Below, piece by piece: positions 17,372 through 26,723 of a DNA stretch of 50,760 nucleotides. A program made the translations under genes and the position numbers. Numbering within the stretch: position 1 is the first letter of the stretch; every line of letters starts with the position of its first letter. Under the pieces are notes generated by a model. It was given only the letters and a program-made list of their open reading frames with translations, searched no databases and was not told the origin of the DNA. The stretch is taken from positions 1 through 50,760 of the forward strand of contig NZ_JACMYP010000028.1 of NCBI RefSeq assembly GCF_020889705.1, read 5' to 3'. This DNA is from Bradyrhizobium altum. Lineage in GTDB: Bacteria > Pseudomonadota > Alphaproteobacteria > Rhizobiales > Xanthobacteraceae.

Positions 17372-19501
17372 ATGGCCAACGTCTTACGCAGTCTCATCAT
17401 GCGCGCCCCTGCACGCCCGGATTTGATGGTCGCGTTGATGCTTCTTCTGGCGATCGGGATGATGATCATGCCGATCCCCATCGTCGTGATCGACACGCTG
17501 ATCGGCTTCAACCTGGGCTTTGCCATATTGCTGCTTATGGTCGCGCTGTATCTCAACACCCCACTTGACTTCTCGTCCCTGCCGGGCGTCATCCTGATCT
17601 CAACCGTCTTTCGCTTGGCTCTCACCGTCGCGACAACGCGGCTGATTCTCGCTGAAGGCGACGCCGGCAGCATCATCCAAACGTTCGGCCATTTCATCAT
17701 ATCAGGCAACATCGCGGTCGGAATTATCATATTCCTAATCGTGACCATGGTGCAGTTCATGGTTCTTGCCAAGGGCGCCGAACGGGTCGCAGAAGTGTCG
17801 GCACGTTTCACGTTGGACGCGCTGCCTGGCAAGCAGATGGCGATAGACGCGGAGCTGCGCAACGGTCATATCGATCAGCACGAAGCTCGCAGCCGGCAAG
17901 CCGTACTGCAGCGAGAAAGCCAACTTCACGGCGCCATGGACGGCGCCATGAAATTCGTGAAGGGCGACGCCATCGCCGGGCTCATAGTCATCTGCATCAA
18001 TATGCTCGGGGGCATCTCGATCGCAATACTCTCCAAGGGAATGTCCCTTGAAGAGGCACTGCATCAATATACGATCCTGACTATAGGTGATGCGCTAATT
18101 TCGCAGATCCCGGCTCTTCTGCTGTCAATTACGGCCGCAACTATCGTCACCCGTGTCAACGGTCCTTCCAAACTCAATCTTGGCGCCGATATCGTCAACC
18201 AACTTACGGCCAGCACACAAGCGCTACGATTGGCTGCGTGCGTCCTTGTTGTGATAGGGCTCGTCCCCGGTTTCCCTTTTCCTCCGTTCGTCATGCTGGC
18301 CGCACTGTTTGCTGCGGCAAGCATCGTCAAGGTCGGCATACACGGCGGCAAGCCCGCTGCCAAGCCGGACGCCGGCATCCGCGGTTCGGCTCCGGCTCAG
18401 GCACAAGCTCAGAAGCAGACCGTGCCCGCGGAGGCGCTTCCAATCGCGGTAGTCCTCGCCCCGAATCTGACGCATGCAATCGACAACGACGAGCTTGAGC
18501 AACGCATCGCACAGATCTCGGCAATGGTCTCCTCAGATCTTGGAATCACGGTTCCACGCATTCCCACCCAAGTCGACCGACACTTAAATGAATCCCAATT
18601 CCGGGTCGACGTTGAGGGAGTGCCGGTTGAAGGCGATTTCGTTGACCCGACGCAACTCGTGCTTAACGATGACGTGACGAACATCGAATTGAGCGGCATC
18701 CCCTTTCGGCAAGATTCCGAGGCGAATCGAATCTGGATCGAACAAGGTCACGCAACGGCTCTCAAAGCCGCTGGAATAGGACATCACCATCCGAGCGACA
18801 TCATCGCCTTGCGCGTCCACGCGGCCTTGACACGCTACGCACAGCGTTTGGTGGGCATTCAGGAGACGCGTCAACTACTCGGCCGGATGGAGCAGGAGTA
18901 TGCTGACCTGGTAAAGGAGGTGCTGCGCACAACACCGGTGCCCCGGATCGCTGACGTCCTACGTCGCCTATTGGACGAGGGCATCCCCATTCGCAATACC
19001 CGTCTGGTCCTGGAGGCGTTAGCAGAATGGAGTGAACGGGAGCAGAACGCCGTGCTGCTCACCGAATATGTTCGCTCCGGTCTGAAACGGCAGATCTGCC
19101 ATCGCTATGCAAACGCGCACCGTGTGGTGGCCGCCTTTATCATCGAACGTGAGACCGAGGATATCGTGCGTGGTGCGGTGCGCGATACTGCCGTCGGTCC
19201 CTACCTGGTGTTAGAGGATTGGCAGAGCGAGAAGCTGCTCTCACAATTCCGCCAGATTCATTCCAGCATCGCGCGGAGCAAGAGCCGGCCGGTTGTTCTG
19301 GGTTCAATGGATATCCGGCGCTTCGTGCGCGGCTTTCTTACCCGCAACGCGATCGATCTGCCTGTTTTGTCCTACCAGGATCTCGCCTCGGATTTCATCG
19401 TCCAGCCAATCGGATCCGTCCAGCTCACTGCCGCCAAGGACAACGCTTCACCAGGAGAGGCTCGTGACCGATCCCCGCAGGCAGTTAACAGTGCGCAATA
19501 G
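17372..19501 (+). CDS. rhcV: RhcV, T3SS export-gate protein (SctV/FlhA family)
   Basis: A 709-residue FHIPEP-family protein that forms the nonameric export gate and receives substrates and chaperones. About eight transmembrane helices lie in residues 15-330, with the family hallmark segment FVKGDAIAGLIVICINMLGG. Before it lies the FHIPEP-type loop LPGKQMAIDAELRNGHIDQH. The cytoplasmic domain (about 370-690) includes VPRIPTQVDRHLNESQF and VPRIADVLRRLLDEGIPIRN. The length is normal. It is the last intact gene of the nopC operon; downstream lies a broken lipoprotein-like gene. Confidence 0.96.
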   Translation: MANVLRSLIMRAPARPDLMVALMLLLAIGMMIMPIPIVVIDTLIGFNLGFAILLLMVALYLNTPLDFSSLPGVILISTVFRLALTVATTRLILAEGDAGSIIQTFGHFIISGNIAVGIIIFLIVTMVQFMVLAKGAERVAEVSARFTLDALPGKQMAIDAELRNGHIDQHEARSRQAVLQRESQLHGAMDGAMKFVKGDAIAGLIVICINMLGGISIAILSKGMSLEEALHQYTILTIGDALISQIPALLLSITAATIVTRVNGPSKLNLGADIVNQLTASTQALRLAACVLVVIGLVPGFPFPPFVMLAALFAAASIVKVGIHGGKPAAKPDAGIRGSAPAQAQAQKQTVPAEALPIAVVLAPNLTHAIDNDELEQRIAQISAMVSSDLGITVPRIPTQVDRHLNESQFRVDVEGVPVEGDFVDPTQLVLNDDVTNIELSGIPFRQDSEANRIWIEQGHATALKAAGIGHHHPSDIIALRVHAALTRYAQRLVGIQETRQLLGRMEQEYADLVKEVLRTTPVPRIADVLRRLLDEGIPIRNTRLVLEALAEWSEREQNAVLLTEYVRSGLKRQICHRYANAHRVVAAFIIERETEDIVRGAVRDTAVGPYLVLEDWQSEKLLSQFRQIHSSIARSKSRPVVLGSMDIRRFVRGFLTRNAIDLPVLSYQDLASDFIVQPIGSVQLTAAKDNASPGEARDRSPQAVNSAQ

Positions 19502-19516
19502 TCGCAAAGAGATAGC

Positions 19517-19805
19517 ATGAGCCCAGATGAGATAAAGGGGTTGACGGCACTTATGTTCGTGGCGTCCTCGGGCGTTTTCAGCCCTCCTCACCTCACTTGC
19601 CATCCTACTGCTCGGACGCTGCGCTAGCATCTATAACCCAGGCCCCTCCCCAGAGACGTCAGCACGAGAGCCGTTGAACTCCAAGGAGACTGACGCTGCT
19701 ACGCGAGAACGCATTGCAACAGCCCTTGGTCAGGAGGCGGACGAGGACGCCTTGCGCGGGCAGCTCCACGACCGTATTCCCTGGTTTCCGATCCGCCTGT
19801 GGTAG
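19517..19805 (+). pseudogene. Frameshifted, probably truncated lipoprotein-like gene after rhcV
   Basis: An ATG at 19517, with AAAGAG upstream, opens MSPDEIKGLTALMFVASSGV. Skipping one base in the TTTT run at 19575-19578 continues in SALLTSLAILLLGRCASIYN, which carries a hydrophobic stretch and a lipobox-like LLGRC, then a charged region and IPWFPIRLW before TAG at 19803. The two halves read as one protein only if one T is removed. The stop sits exactly where the IS remnant seems to begin, so the 3' end may be lost. I do not recognise the family; y4yS occupies this position in NGR234, but I cannot confirm homology. Confidence 0.5.
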
Positions 19806-21076
19806 AGATCTCACAATCTTCATTTGAGACGAAAGTGAAAGACTTCTATGGCCATGGGATACCGGATATCGCCGCAAGACCGCAGAGATACTCGCGTTCA
19901 GTGTCGTTGAAAGCCGAACGAGTAGCGGACGTTGCTTACAACCACGGTCGAACGAGGCGTCGACGCGCGTGCCGAGCTCCGCCTGGGGATCTCTCATCTC
20001 GGGCAGCAGGGCCACGGGATCGAGCGTGCGATAAAGCTCTCGAAGACGCCGTTTGACGAACTTGCTCAACCTCGCCAGTGCTCGTTGATGGCGCGTGGCT
20101 GGCACGTGATAGCGCTTGATCACCTTCGCGCCCTCGCGTCGCTTGTCCTTCAGCTTGAAGGACGGCTGGAAGAAGTTGGTATGTAGCCGAGATGCAGCCT
20201 ACAAACATTCAAGCACGCGCGTCGTCTCGACACCATCAAAGCGACCGTATCCCACGAGTCGCCGGACGACCGCACCGTTCTTCTGCTCAACGAAAGCCTG
20301 ATCGTTCTTCTTGTGGGTGCGCGAACGTGTCACCTCGATCTTTCGCGTACGGCACCAGGGCACGACGACGTCGTTCGTAAACGCGCTGTCGTTGTCGAAG
20401 TCGGCGCCACGAATGAGCCAGGAAAACAGGTTCTGTGCGCTCTCCATGGCTCGCACGACGAGGCCGCTCTCGCGCGTCACCAGCGGCATGCATTCGGTCC
20501 AACCAGTCGCGACGTCGACCATTGTCAACGTTTGAATAAACGAGCCAGCGACAGATGTGCCGCCATGAGCCACCATGTCGACCTCGCAGAACCCCGGCGG
20601 CGGATTTGCCAATCGTTGAACGTCCGGATCGGAACTTTCCGCCGTACCGCCGAATAAAAGCCGACCCGCCAGCGCTTACCGCCGGCCGCGTTTTGGCCTC
20701 GACCAGCAGGCGATCAATCGTGGCTGCGCTGACGCCGAGCACCAACTCTCGATCCGCCTGGTCGAGCTTGAGCCGGCCATGCCGGTCAAGCGAAGGAAGC
20801 AACGTCGGAATCAGTAACCTGAGCCGCTTGCCTCAGATCCGATCCGATGACTCCCACAGAGCCACCGGCGCATCCCTGATAGGGGCACCGCCTGGCCTCC
20901 GGCGAAATTGCGACATGGCCGGCAAGCGCCCGGACCGCGTGCTTGCGGTGCCAGCCCGTCACCGCGCAAAGCTCGTCGAGCATGCGCCCCTTATCTGCCC
21001 GCCCCGCTGATCGACAGCGCTCTACCACCGCCGCCGTGAGTTCGCGCCGAGCACCCATGCTGATCCATTCTACCAT
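19806..21076 (-). pseudogene. Degraded integrase-core (DDE) transposase, ISNCY-like
   Basis: One transposase gene in at least three frames. The N-terminal part (from about 21076) reads MVEWISMGARRELTAAVVER and GRMLDELCAVTGWHRKHAVR, a helix-turn-helix region. The middle (20800-20640) reads LPSLDRHGRLKLDQADREL. The catalytic part (20612-20199) reads FCEVDMVAHGGTSVAGSF, DFDNDSAFTND and KKNDQAFVEQKNGAVVRRLV, an rve-type DDE domain. The C-terminal part (20123-19940) has VKRRLRELYRTLDPVALL. Frames break near 20800, 20610 and 20180. The left end near 19806-19833 reads GAGATCTCACAATC...TTTGAGAC and may be the terminal repeat; the right end is not identified. It is inactive. Confidence 0.8.
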
Positions 21077-21354
21077 CGGCGACACCGATCCGATTCGGTA
21101 TCGCCGCCCCAATCCTGACGGTCAGTTCTCCGGTAACATTCTTGATGAGGCAATGCGCTAGTGTCCAGCAATGGCGCGCACGCCGGCAGTCTGCGCTGCA
21201 TCGCGGCATAGAAACCCTGGCACCAGGGATGCGCATCGATGTTGCCGCTGGGGTCACGCCGGTGCATCGGCGCGAACCGATCGGGGCAGTCGAGAGGGTG
21301 TTGCTGATGTCGTTGTGGCGCAGCGCGACGGCGAAGATCGCGGCGAACTGATGG

Positions 21355-21692
21355 CCTCCGCCTGCTTCGATTGGGAGAAGAGCACATTCGCATGGGTAGT
21401 CGAGCATCATCGCAAGCTGCGTCGCACTGAGATGCACAATGCCGTCGCGGGTCGGCAGCCAGGTGAAGCGCCCCTGGTGCAGCCACTTCGTTACCAGCAC
21501 CATGCCGCTGCCGTCCCATGCCAGAAGTTTCGCTCGGTCCATGCGCTTGCTGCGGAACACGAAGACGTCGCCACAATACGGGTTCGCGCGTAGTGCTTCG
21601 CTCACCAGCGCCGACAGCGTGTGCACCGACTTACGAAAGTCGACCGGCTGTGCCGCCAGCACCACTTTTAGGTCGGACCTCAGTGCAATCAC
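21355..21692 (-). pseudogene. tnpB: IS66-type tnpB, truncated at 3' end
   Basis: The N-terminal ~95 residues match the IS66 accessory protein TnpB: KVVLAAQPVDFRKSVHTLSA, NPYCGDVFVFRSKRMDRAKL, GMVLVTKWLHQGRF and LSATQLAMMLDY. After this the conserved end is replaced by unrelated sequence, so the gene is broken at about 21400. The GTG start at 21692 overlaps the tnpA stop. No tnpC follows. The 280 bp between here and the next transposase remnant (21077-21354) contain a frame (NIDAHPWCQGFYAAMQRRL) that I cannot assign. Confidence 0.75.
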
Positions 21693-22128
21693 CGGATGCC
21701 CTCAAGCGCCGACAGCACCGTCGAAAGCGTCGCCAGTTCCACACCCGGCTCGATCCGGATGCGCGCCCCGCTCAGCTCGATCTCGATCACCCCGCAGGCC
21801 TTGTCGGGGGCGCGCTGATCTCCTGCGCCGACGAAATACGCTCGTCGGTTGTGCCGCTGCTCTCGGCACCAATTTGGATTGGCACAAAGCTCGGCGCCTT
21901 GCCCGCTACCGCTGCCGCAACCTGGCGTCGCCACACCGTGAGCAGCCCGCGGGCAACGCCATTGCGCCGCGCTACCTCGAAGATGTTTACACCTTCCTCA
22001 AAGCTCTCCGCCACGATCCGGGCCTTCTCCTCGCCCGTCCATCGTCGCCGCTGACGTTCCCCGGTGATCACCTCGACGCAACGATAGGAATCACCTTCCT
22101 GCCTGGCATCAAGCATGGCATTTGCCAT
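21689..22128 (-). pseudogene. tnpA: IS66-type tnpA, frameshifted
   Basis: The N-terminal frame reads MANAMLDARQEGDSYRCVEV, RRRWTGEEKARIVAESFEEG and VNIFEVARRNGVARGLLTVW, an IS66 TnpA helix-turn-helix. Near 21805-21815 the frame is lost and continues in another as DKACGVIEIELSGARIRIEP and LATLSTVLSALEGIR. One small indel in a C-rich run explains it. With the truncated tnpB and missing tnpC this IS66 copy cannot move. Confidence 0.8.
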
Positions 22129-22386
22129 CGTTCCACCTCCGCCGATCCGCTCATGCCGGGCTGTATCGCGCGCGCTAGCCGAGGGCTAGCTAGGTGGGGG
22201 CCTCACGGCGGTCACAATCTATACGAGTACCAACCCAACATGTCCCTTTTGTACGCTGCGCTATCTTTTTCGACGGCTTGCCCGCTGTCGTCATTCCAAG
22301 CGCTGCCGGGGATCTGCATCATACATCGCCACCTGAAGAACAAATTCGGCGCCGATTTCGACAGGTCCACATTCCGACTCTTTGTG

Positions 22387-22617
22387 ATGCCGCGTTCTGC
22401 CATTATTCCAGCCGGTTCCTGGCCGCGCCGTATGCCAGCTGCAATCGCAGCGGGATATTGCGGAGAGCCGACCGTCGAAGCATTTCTAAGACGGGTCGGC
22501 ACGGAGTATCCTCAACCACGCGTGAAAGAAGGGAGGCGTCAGCTGTGGTTGAGAGACGATCTGGACCGAGCTATTGCGCCGGACATCGTGCTGGGCGACC
22601 TCGCCGAGGATTTGTGA
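22387..22617 (+). CDS. Excisionase-like small DNA-binding protein
   Basis: A 76-residue protein, MPRSAIIPAGSWPRRMPAAI, with a helix-turn-helix-like core (AAIAAGYCGEPTVEAFLRRV), then a basic wing VKEGRRQLWLRDDLDRAI. Small proteins of this build precede integrase genes in Bradyrhizobium islands and are probably directionality factors (Xis/AlpA type). The stop overlaps the integrase GTG (GTGA), so the two are translated together. The upstream 190 bp (22200-22386) holds no gene. Confidence 0.72.
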   Translation: MPRSAIIPAGSWPRRMPAAIAAGYCGEPTVEAFLRRVGTEYPQPRVKEGRRQLWLRDDLDRAIAPDIVLGDLAEDL

Positions 22618-23945
22618 CGTTGGAGCGCCCACTTCCACGCTTCGTGGAGGTACGGCGGCTTGCCCGCGGATCGACCGCATTCTACTTCCGCATCCCCACA
22701 CATTACAGGAAGCTCGGCTGCCAGATGGCGAATGAGCCACTTGGGACGAGCTACGAAACCGCATGCGGCGGTGATGGCAAAGGCGGACGCGCTGCCACCC
22801 TCAATGCCTTGTTCGATGAATGGAACAACCACCGCAGAGGGCAGCCGGGCGACCAGGGGAAGATCGCGCGCTATGGCACGATCGATTGGCTGTTCCGGCA
22901 ATACAAAACGGAGAAGGCGTATACCGAGAAGGTCTCACCTCGGTCCCGCCCCGATTACGAACGAATCATGCAAATGATCTGCGACACTGTCGATAAGAAC
23001 GGACGGCGGATTGGCGAACGGCAGATCATGGAAGTTACGCCACGAGCCGCTGATAAGATCTACGATAAAATCATCAACGGCCCGAACGGCATCAGATTGC
23101 GGCAGGGAGAAAAGGTCGTCGGCCTCTGCCGAAAGGCGTGGCGGATCATGCGTCGTCTACACCCGGAGTTGTTCGATAAGAAGCATCCGAACCCTTGGGA
23201 CGATTTCACCCTCAAGAGCCGCACCAAGACCAAGAAGCACGCGGTCACTCGAGAAGAGGTCTATAAATTTGCATGGGGCTGCATCAAAGAAGGGCGGCCT
23301 GAACCCGCAGCCGTCGCGGTGATCTGCTTTGAATGGCTGCAACGGCCGGAGAACGTAGTGCATGGGTTTTTGACTTGGCCGGACTACCGCAGCAAGAACT
23401 GGCCAAACGCTGTACGCATCGAGCACCACAAGAATAAGGCGCTGGTCTGGCATCCGCTCGAAGAGACTCTCGATGGAGAGACCGTCAAGTTTTATGCCGA
23501 AGCGGAGGACGTTTTGAGTCATCTGCCAAAGCTTGGCGTCCCGATGATCATGCGTCGGATCCAAAAGGGTGAACGCAAGGGCGATGCCAAAGTGTGGTCC
23601 TACCCTGGCATGGAGAAAGTAGTACAGCAGATGCGCAAGAAGATCGACGGCGTGTCAAAGCTGTTCACGCTTGATTCCTGTCGACACGGCGGCATGACCG
23701 AACTCGAGGAAGCGGAGCTGACAGACGGCCAAGGTCGTGCGCTCTCGGGCCACAAGACCGCACAGGCCTATCGCGGCTATGCCAAGGAAACAATGATGCG
23801 AGCGTTGGCTGCGACCCGTAAGCGGCATGCACACCTTTTGGCTCAGAAGGAGCTCGATCAGCAGAATGCTGATGGAGCAGCATCAGTTCGGGACGAAATG
23901 CAGACCTCCCCAAGTTCAAAGACTAGCGTCCGATCCCAAGGATAG
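22614..23945 (+). CDS. Tyrosine recombinase / island integrase
   Basis: A 443-residue phage-type integrase. The N-terminus (PRFVEVRRLARGSTAFYFRI) is an arm-binding region. A core-binding helical domain follows (about 90-210), then the catalytic domain with LDSCRHGG (Arg and His of the R-H-R set), LSGHKTAQAYRGY (His and the nucleophilic Tyr). The GTG start is preferred because it overlaps the excisionase stop and begins the family-like N-terminus; the longer open frame upstream has no such support. It lies 300 bp from the 3' end of tRNA-Gln, so it most likely integrates and excises the island at that tRNA. It appears intact. Confidence 0.9.
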   Translation: MTLERPLPRFVEVRRLARGSTAFYFRIPTHYRKLGCQMANEPLGTSYETACGGDGKGGRAATLNALFDEWNNHRRGQPGDQGKIARYGTIDWLFRQYKTEKAYTEKVSPRSRPDYERIMQMICDTVDKNGRRIGERQIMEVTPRAADKIYDKIINGPNGIRLRQGEKVVGLCRKAWRIMRRLHPELFDKKHPNPWDDFTLKSRTKTKKHAVTREEVYKFAWGCIKEGRPEPAAVAVICFEWLQRPENVVHGFLTWPDYRSKNWPNAVRIEHHKNKALVWHPLEETLDGETVKFYAEAEDVLSHLPKLGVPMIMRRIQKGERKGDAKVWSYPGMEKVVQQMRKKIDGVSKLFTLDSCRHGGMTELEEAELTDGQGRALSGHKTAQAYRGYAKETMMRALAATRKRHAHLLAQKELDQQNADGAASVRDEMQTSPSSKTSVRSQG

Positions 23946-24145
23946 ACTTCGCGCCTCGTTGAACGCTGCAAAAGACGGCGGGGTTCTGCAGTTGTCGATC
24001 CCGCATGCGACGTCAACGGCAGAGGTCGGAAGCTTGCAACGCGCAGACGGCGTTTGTCCGCTCAATTCGTATTTTGATAAGTTGAGCGACGTTCAACGCG
24101 CGACGACTTTCATCTAGCTTCCGGCAAAAAAACGAAACCAGCACA

Positions 24146-24182
24146 GAATTTCCAAATGGGAGGCAAACGGAATTTCCAAATG
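24146..24182 (+). repeat. 13-bp direct repeat near tRNA-Gln
   Basis: GAATTTCCAAATG occurs at 24146-24158 and again at 24170-24182, with start points 24 bp apart. Location between integrase and tRNA suggests arm-type integrase sites, which is an inference. The rest of 23946-24240 holds no gene. Confidence 0.6.
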
Positions 24183-24240
24183 CGCGAGAAATTCTGCCTT
24201 AGGCAAGGCCATTTTCGCAACAAAATCAGCGCGTTACCTC

Positions 24241-24315
24241 TGGCTGGGGCGGGAGGGATCGAACCTCCGAATGGCGGAATCAAAATCCGCTGCCTTACCG
24301 CTTGGCTACGCCCCA
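24241..24315 (-). tRNA. tRNA-Gln (anticodon TTG), probable attachment site
   Basis: Cloverleaf on the minus strand: acceptor stem TGGGGCG/CGCCCCA, D arm GCC-AAGCGGTAA-GGC, anticodon stem GCGGA/TCCGC with loop TTTTGAT (anticodon TTG), T arm GGAGG-TTCGATC-CCTCC, discriminator G and encoded CCA. The gene is intact. Its 3' end faces the integrase gene, the geometry expected when an island integrates into the tRNA 3' end and restores it. Confidence 0.95.
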
Positions 24316-24538
24316 ACGCGCCGATCGAAGGCCACGCCGGTCTATAGGGTGAGTCCGGCCTTTTCAACAGGGCGGCGCTCGAAAAGACGCGAAAGCCGCA
24401 GGTTGATGCCGGCACCTCTTATTATAGAGGGCGACGCCGCGGTGGCCGAAACAGACCGGGCGATGTCCGCTCGGACAGTTGAGAGGCCGCTGGTTTCATG
24501 GGAAGACAATTTCCAAACGCCTCGTCGGGAGTAACGCC

Positions 24539-26317
24539 ATGACCTACCGTGCGCCGATCAACGATATCCTGCTGTCCCTCAATCACGGCGCGGGGCTCGC
24601 TGCCGCCGTGGCGGCCGGCCACTACGGCGATTTCGACGGCGACATCACCGCTGCCGTCCTGGAAGAAGCCGGCAAGTTCGCCTCCGATGTGCTGGCACCG
24701 CTGAACAAGGTCGGCGACGAGCACGGCATCAAGCTCGACAACGGCAAGGTGACGACTGCGCCCGGCTGGCCCGACGCCTATCAGCGCTGGACCGCCGCGG
24801 GATGGAACGCGGTGTCCGGACCGGAAGCATTCGGCGGCCAGGGCCTGCCGCTCGCGATCAACGCCGCCTGCACCGAGATCTGGAGCGCATCGAACGTCGC
24901 CTTCGGCCTCTGCCCGCTGCTGACGCTGTCGGCGATCGAGGCGCTCGACGCCCATGGCAGCGCCGAATTGAAGAAGGTCTATCTCGAGAAGCTCGTGACC
25001 GGCGAATGGACCGGCACGATGCAGCTCACCGAGCCCAACGCCGGCTCCGACGTCGGCGCGTTGCGCACCCGCGCCGAACGCGCGCCTGACGGCACCTACC
25101 GCATCAAGGGCACCAAGATCTTCATCACCTATGGCGAGCACGACATGACCGACAACATCGTGCATTTCGTGCTCGCACGATTGCCCGATGCGCCCGCCGG
25201 CACCAAGGGAATCTCGCTGTTCCTGGTTCCGAAATTCATGGTCAATGCCGACGGCTCGCTCGGCGAGCGCAACGACATCCATGCCTCCGGCGTCGAGCAC
25301 AAGCTCGGCATGCACGCCTCGCCGACCTGCACCATGACCATGGGCGACAAGGGCGGCGCGATCGGCTTTCTGATCGGCGAGGAGAACGCGGGCATGCGCT
25401 GCATGTTCACGATGATGAACCAGGCCCGGCTCGGCGTCGGCCTCGAAGGCGTCGGCATTGCCGACCGCGCCTATCAGCAGGCGCTGGCCTATGCGCAGGA
25501 GCGCCGCCAAGGCAAAGCGATCGGCCACAAGGGCGACGGGATGGATCCGATCATCGTGCATCCCGACGTCAAGCGCATGCTGATGCAGATGCGCAGCATG
25601 ACGGCGGCGGCGCGCACGATCTGCTACGCCACCGCGGTCGCGCTCGACGTCTCGGTGCGCGCCACGGACGCCAAGGTCCGTGCCGACGCCGCAGCACGCG
25701 GCGCATTGCTGACCCCGATCGCCAAGGCGTTCTCCACCGACATCGGCAACGAGGTCGCCTATCTCGGCGTGCAGGTCCACGGCGGCATGGGCTTCATCGA
25801 GGAGACCGGCGCCGCGCAGCATTACCGTGATGCCCGCATCACCTCGATCTATGAAGGCACCAACGGCATCCAGTCGATCGACCTCGTCACCCGCAAGCTC
25901 GGCGCCAATGGCGGCGCTTCGGTGTGGGCGCTGCTCGACGAGCTCGCCGCCACCATCAAGCAGGTCGAAACCTCCAACGATCCGGCATTCGGCACCACGG
26001 GCGCCAAGCTGCGCGACGCCCGTGCCGCGCTCGAGCGCACCAGCAAATGGCTGCTCGAGCGGCTGGCCTCCGCGCCGAACGAGGCGCTGGCCGGCGCGAC
26101 GCCCTATTTGCGGCTGTTCGGCGCCACGCTCGGCGGCTGCATGCTCGCCGGCGAAGCGCTGGCCGCGAAAGCGAACGGCGAGGCCGAGCCGCAGCGCTAC
26201 GTCGCACTGGCGCGCTTCTTCGCCGAGAACATCTCGGTGCAGGCGCCGTCGCTGGAGAAGACCGTGACGGAGAGCGCCGAGGCCGTGACCGGCGCGGATG
26301 AGGTGCTGGCGGGGTAG
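24539..26317 (+). CDS. Acyl-CoA dehydrogenase
   Basis: A 592-residue FAD-dependent acyl-CoA dehydrogenase of the long (~600 residue) subgroup, for beta-oxidation of fatty or related acyl-CoAs. Motifs are GTMQLTEPNAGSDVGALRTR (FAD-side loop), FITYGEHDMTDNIVH, MHASPTCTM, and YLGVQVHGGMGFIEETGAAQ with ITSIYEGTNGIQSIDLVTRK, which contains the usual catalytic-Glu region of this family. The ATG at 24539 gives MTYRAPINDILLSL, the usual N-terminus, rather than an upstream start at 24479. It is the first core gene right of the tRNA; the long frame on the opposite strand is a shadow. Confidence 0.93.
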   Translation: MTYRAPINDILLSLNHGAGLAAAVAAGHYGDFDGDITAAVLEEAGKFASDVLAPLNKVGDEHGIKLDNGKVTTAPGWPDAYQRWTAAGWNAVSGPEAFGGQGLPLAINAACTEIWSASNVAFGLCPLLTLSAIEALDAHGSAELKKVYLEKLVTGEWTGTMQLTEPNAGSDVGALRTRAERAPDGTYRIKGTKIFITYGEHDMTDNIVHFVLARLPDAPAGTKGISLFLVPKFMVNADGSLGERNDIHASGVEHKLGMHASPTCTMTMGDKGGAIGFLIGEENAGMRCMFTMMNQARLGVGLEGVGIADRAYQQALAYAQERRQGKAIGHKGDGMDPIIVHPDVKRMLMQMRSMTAAARTICYATAVALDVSVRATDAKVRADAAARGALLTPIAKAFSTDIGNEVAYLGVQVHGGMGFIEETGAAQHYRDARITSIYEGTNGIQSIDLVTRKLGANGGASVWALLDELAATIKQVETSNDPAFGTTGAKLRDARAALERTSKWLLERLASAPNEALAGATPYLRLFGATLGGCMLAGEALAAKANGEAEPQRYVALARFFAENISVQAPSLEKTVTESAEAVTGADEVLAG

Positions 26318-26414
26318 GACGCTTTGCGCCGTGATTGCGGGAGAAGGCCCAAAGCGCCGTACTCGCCATCGGCCCTTCCCGCTCGTTTGACGTGCACGTC
26401 GTGCCTCATCGCAA

Positions 26415-26600
26415 TTGTCGTCCCTGCGAAAGCAGGCGCCCATACTCCGTGCCGGAGGTTGCAAGCGGGACTCATCGTTGTCGTCCTGGCGAAAGCCAGG
26501 ACCCATCACCACCGCATTTGATTGTGAACGAGATCGTGGCCCCAGCGTCGCGCCACGATGCGCATTTGGGGCAATGGGTCCTGGCTTTCGCCAGGACGAC
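26415..26600. repeat. Three REP-like palindromic units
   Basis: Units at 26415-26443 (TGTCGTCCCTGCGAAAGCAG), 26479-26506 (TCGTCCTGGCGAAAGCCAGG) and 26574-26600, the last inverted (CCTGGCTTTCGCCAGGACGA). Each forms a short hairpin around GCGAAAGC. They follow the acyl-CoA dehydrogenase stop and may act as terminator or mRNA stabiliser. Nothing else is seen in 26318-26723. Confidence 0.8.
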
Positions 26601-26723
26601 GGCGAGTACGTGGCGCTGCCGGTGGACCCTACCTTCGCGTTCCCGCGACCTGATTAGTCCGAGCTTTTTGCATTCTCGTTCCGCTCTCTCTTGAACAGAG
26701 AGCACAGGGAAGCCGGGTGCCGA

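Noticed and set aside
24422..26512. A 696-codon open frame on the minus strand
   Set aside because: It is antisense to the acyl-CoA dehydrogenase, which has clear motifs and ribosome context; the frame is a by-product of high GC at third positions.
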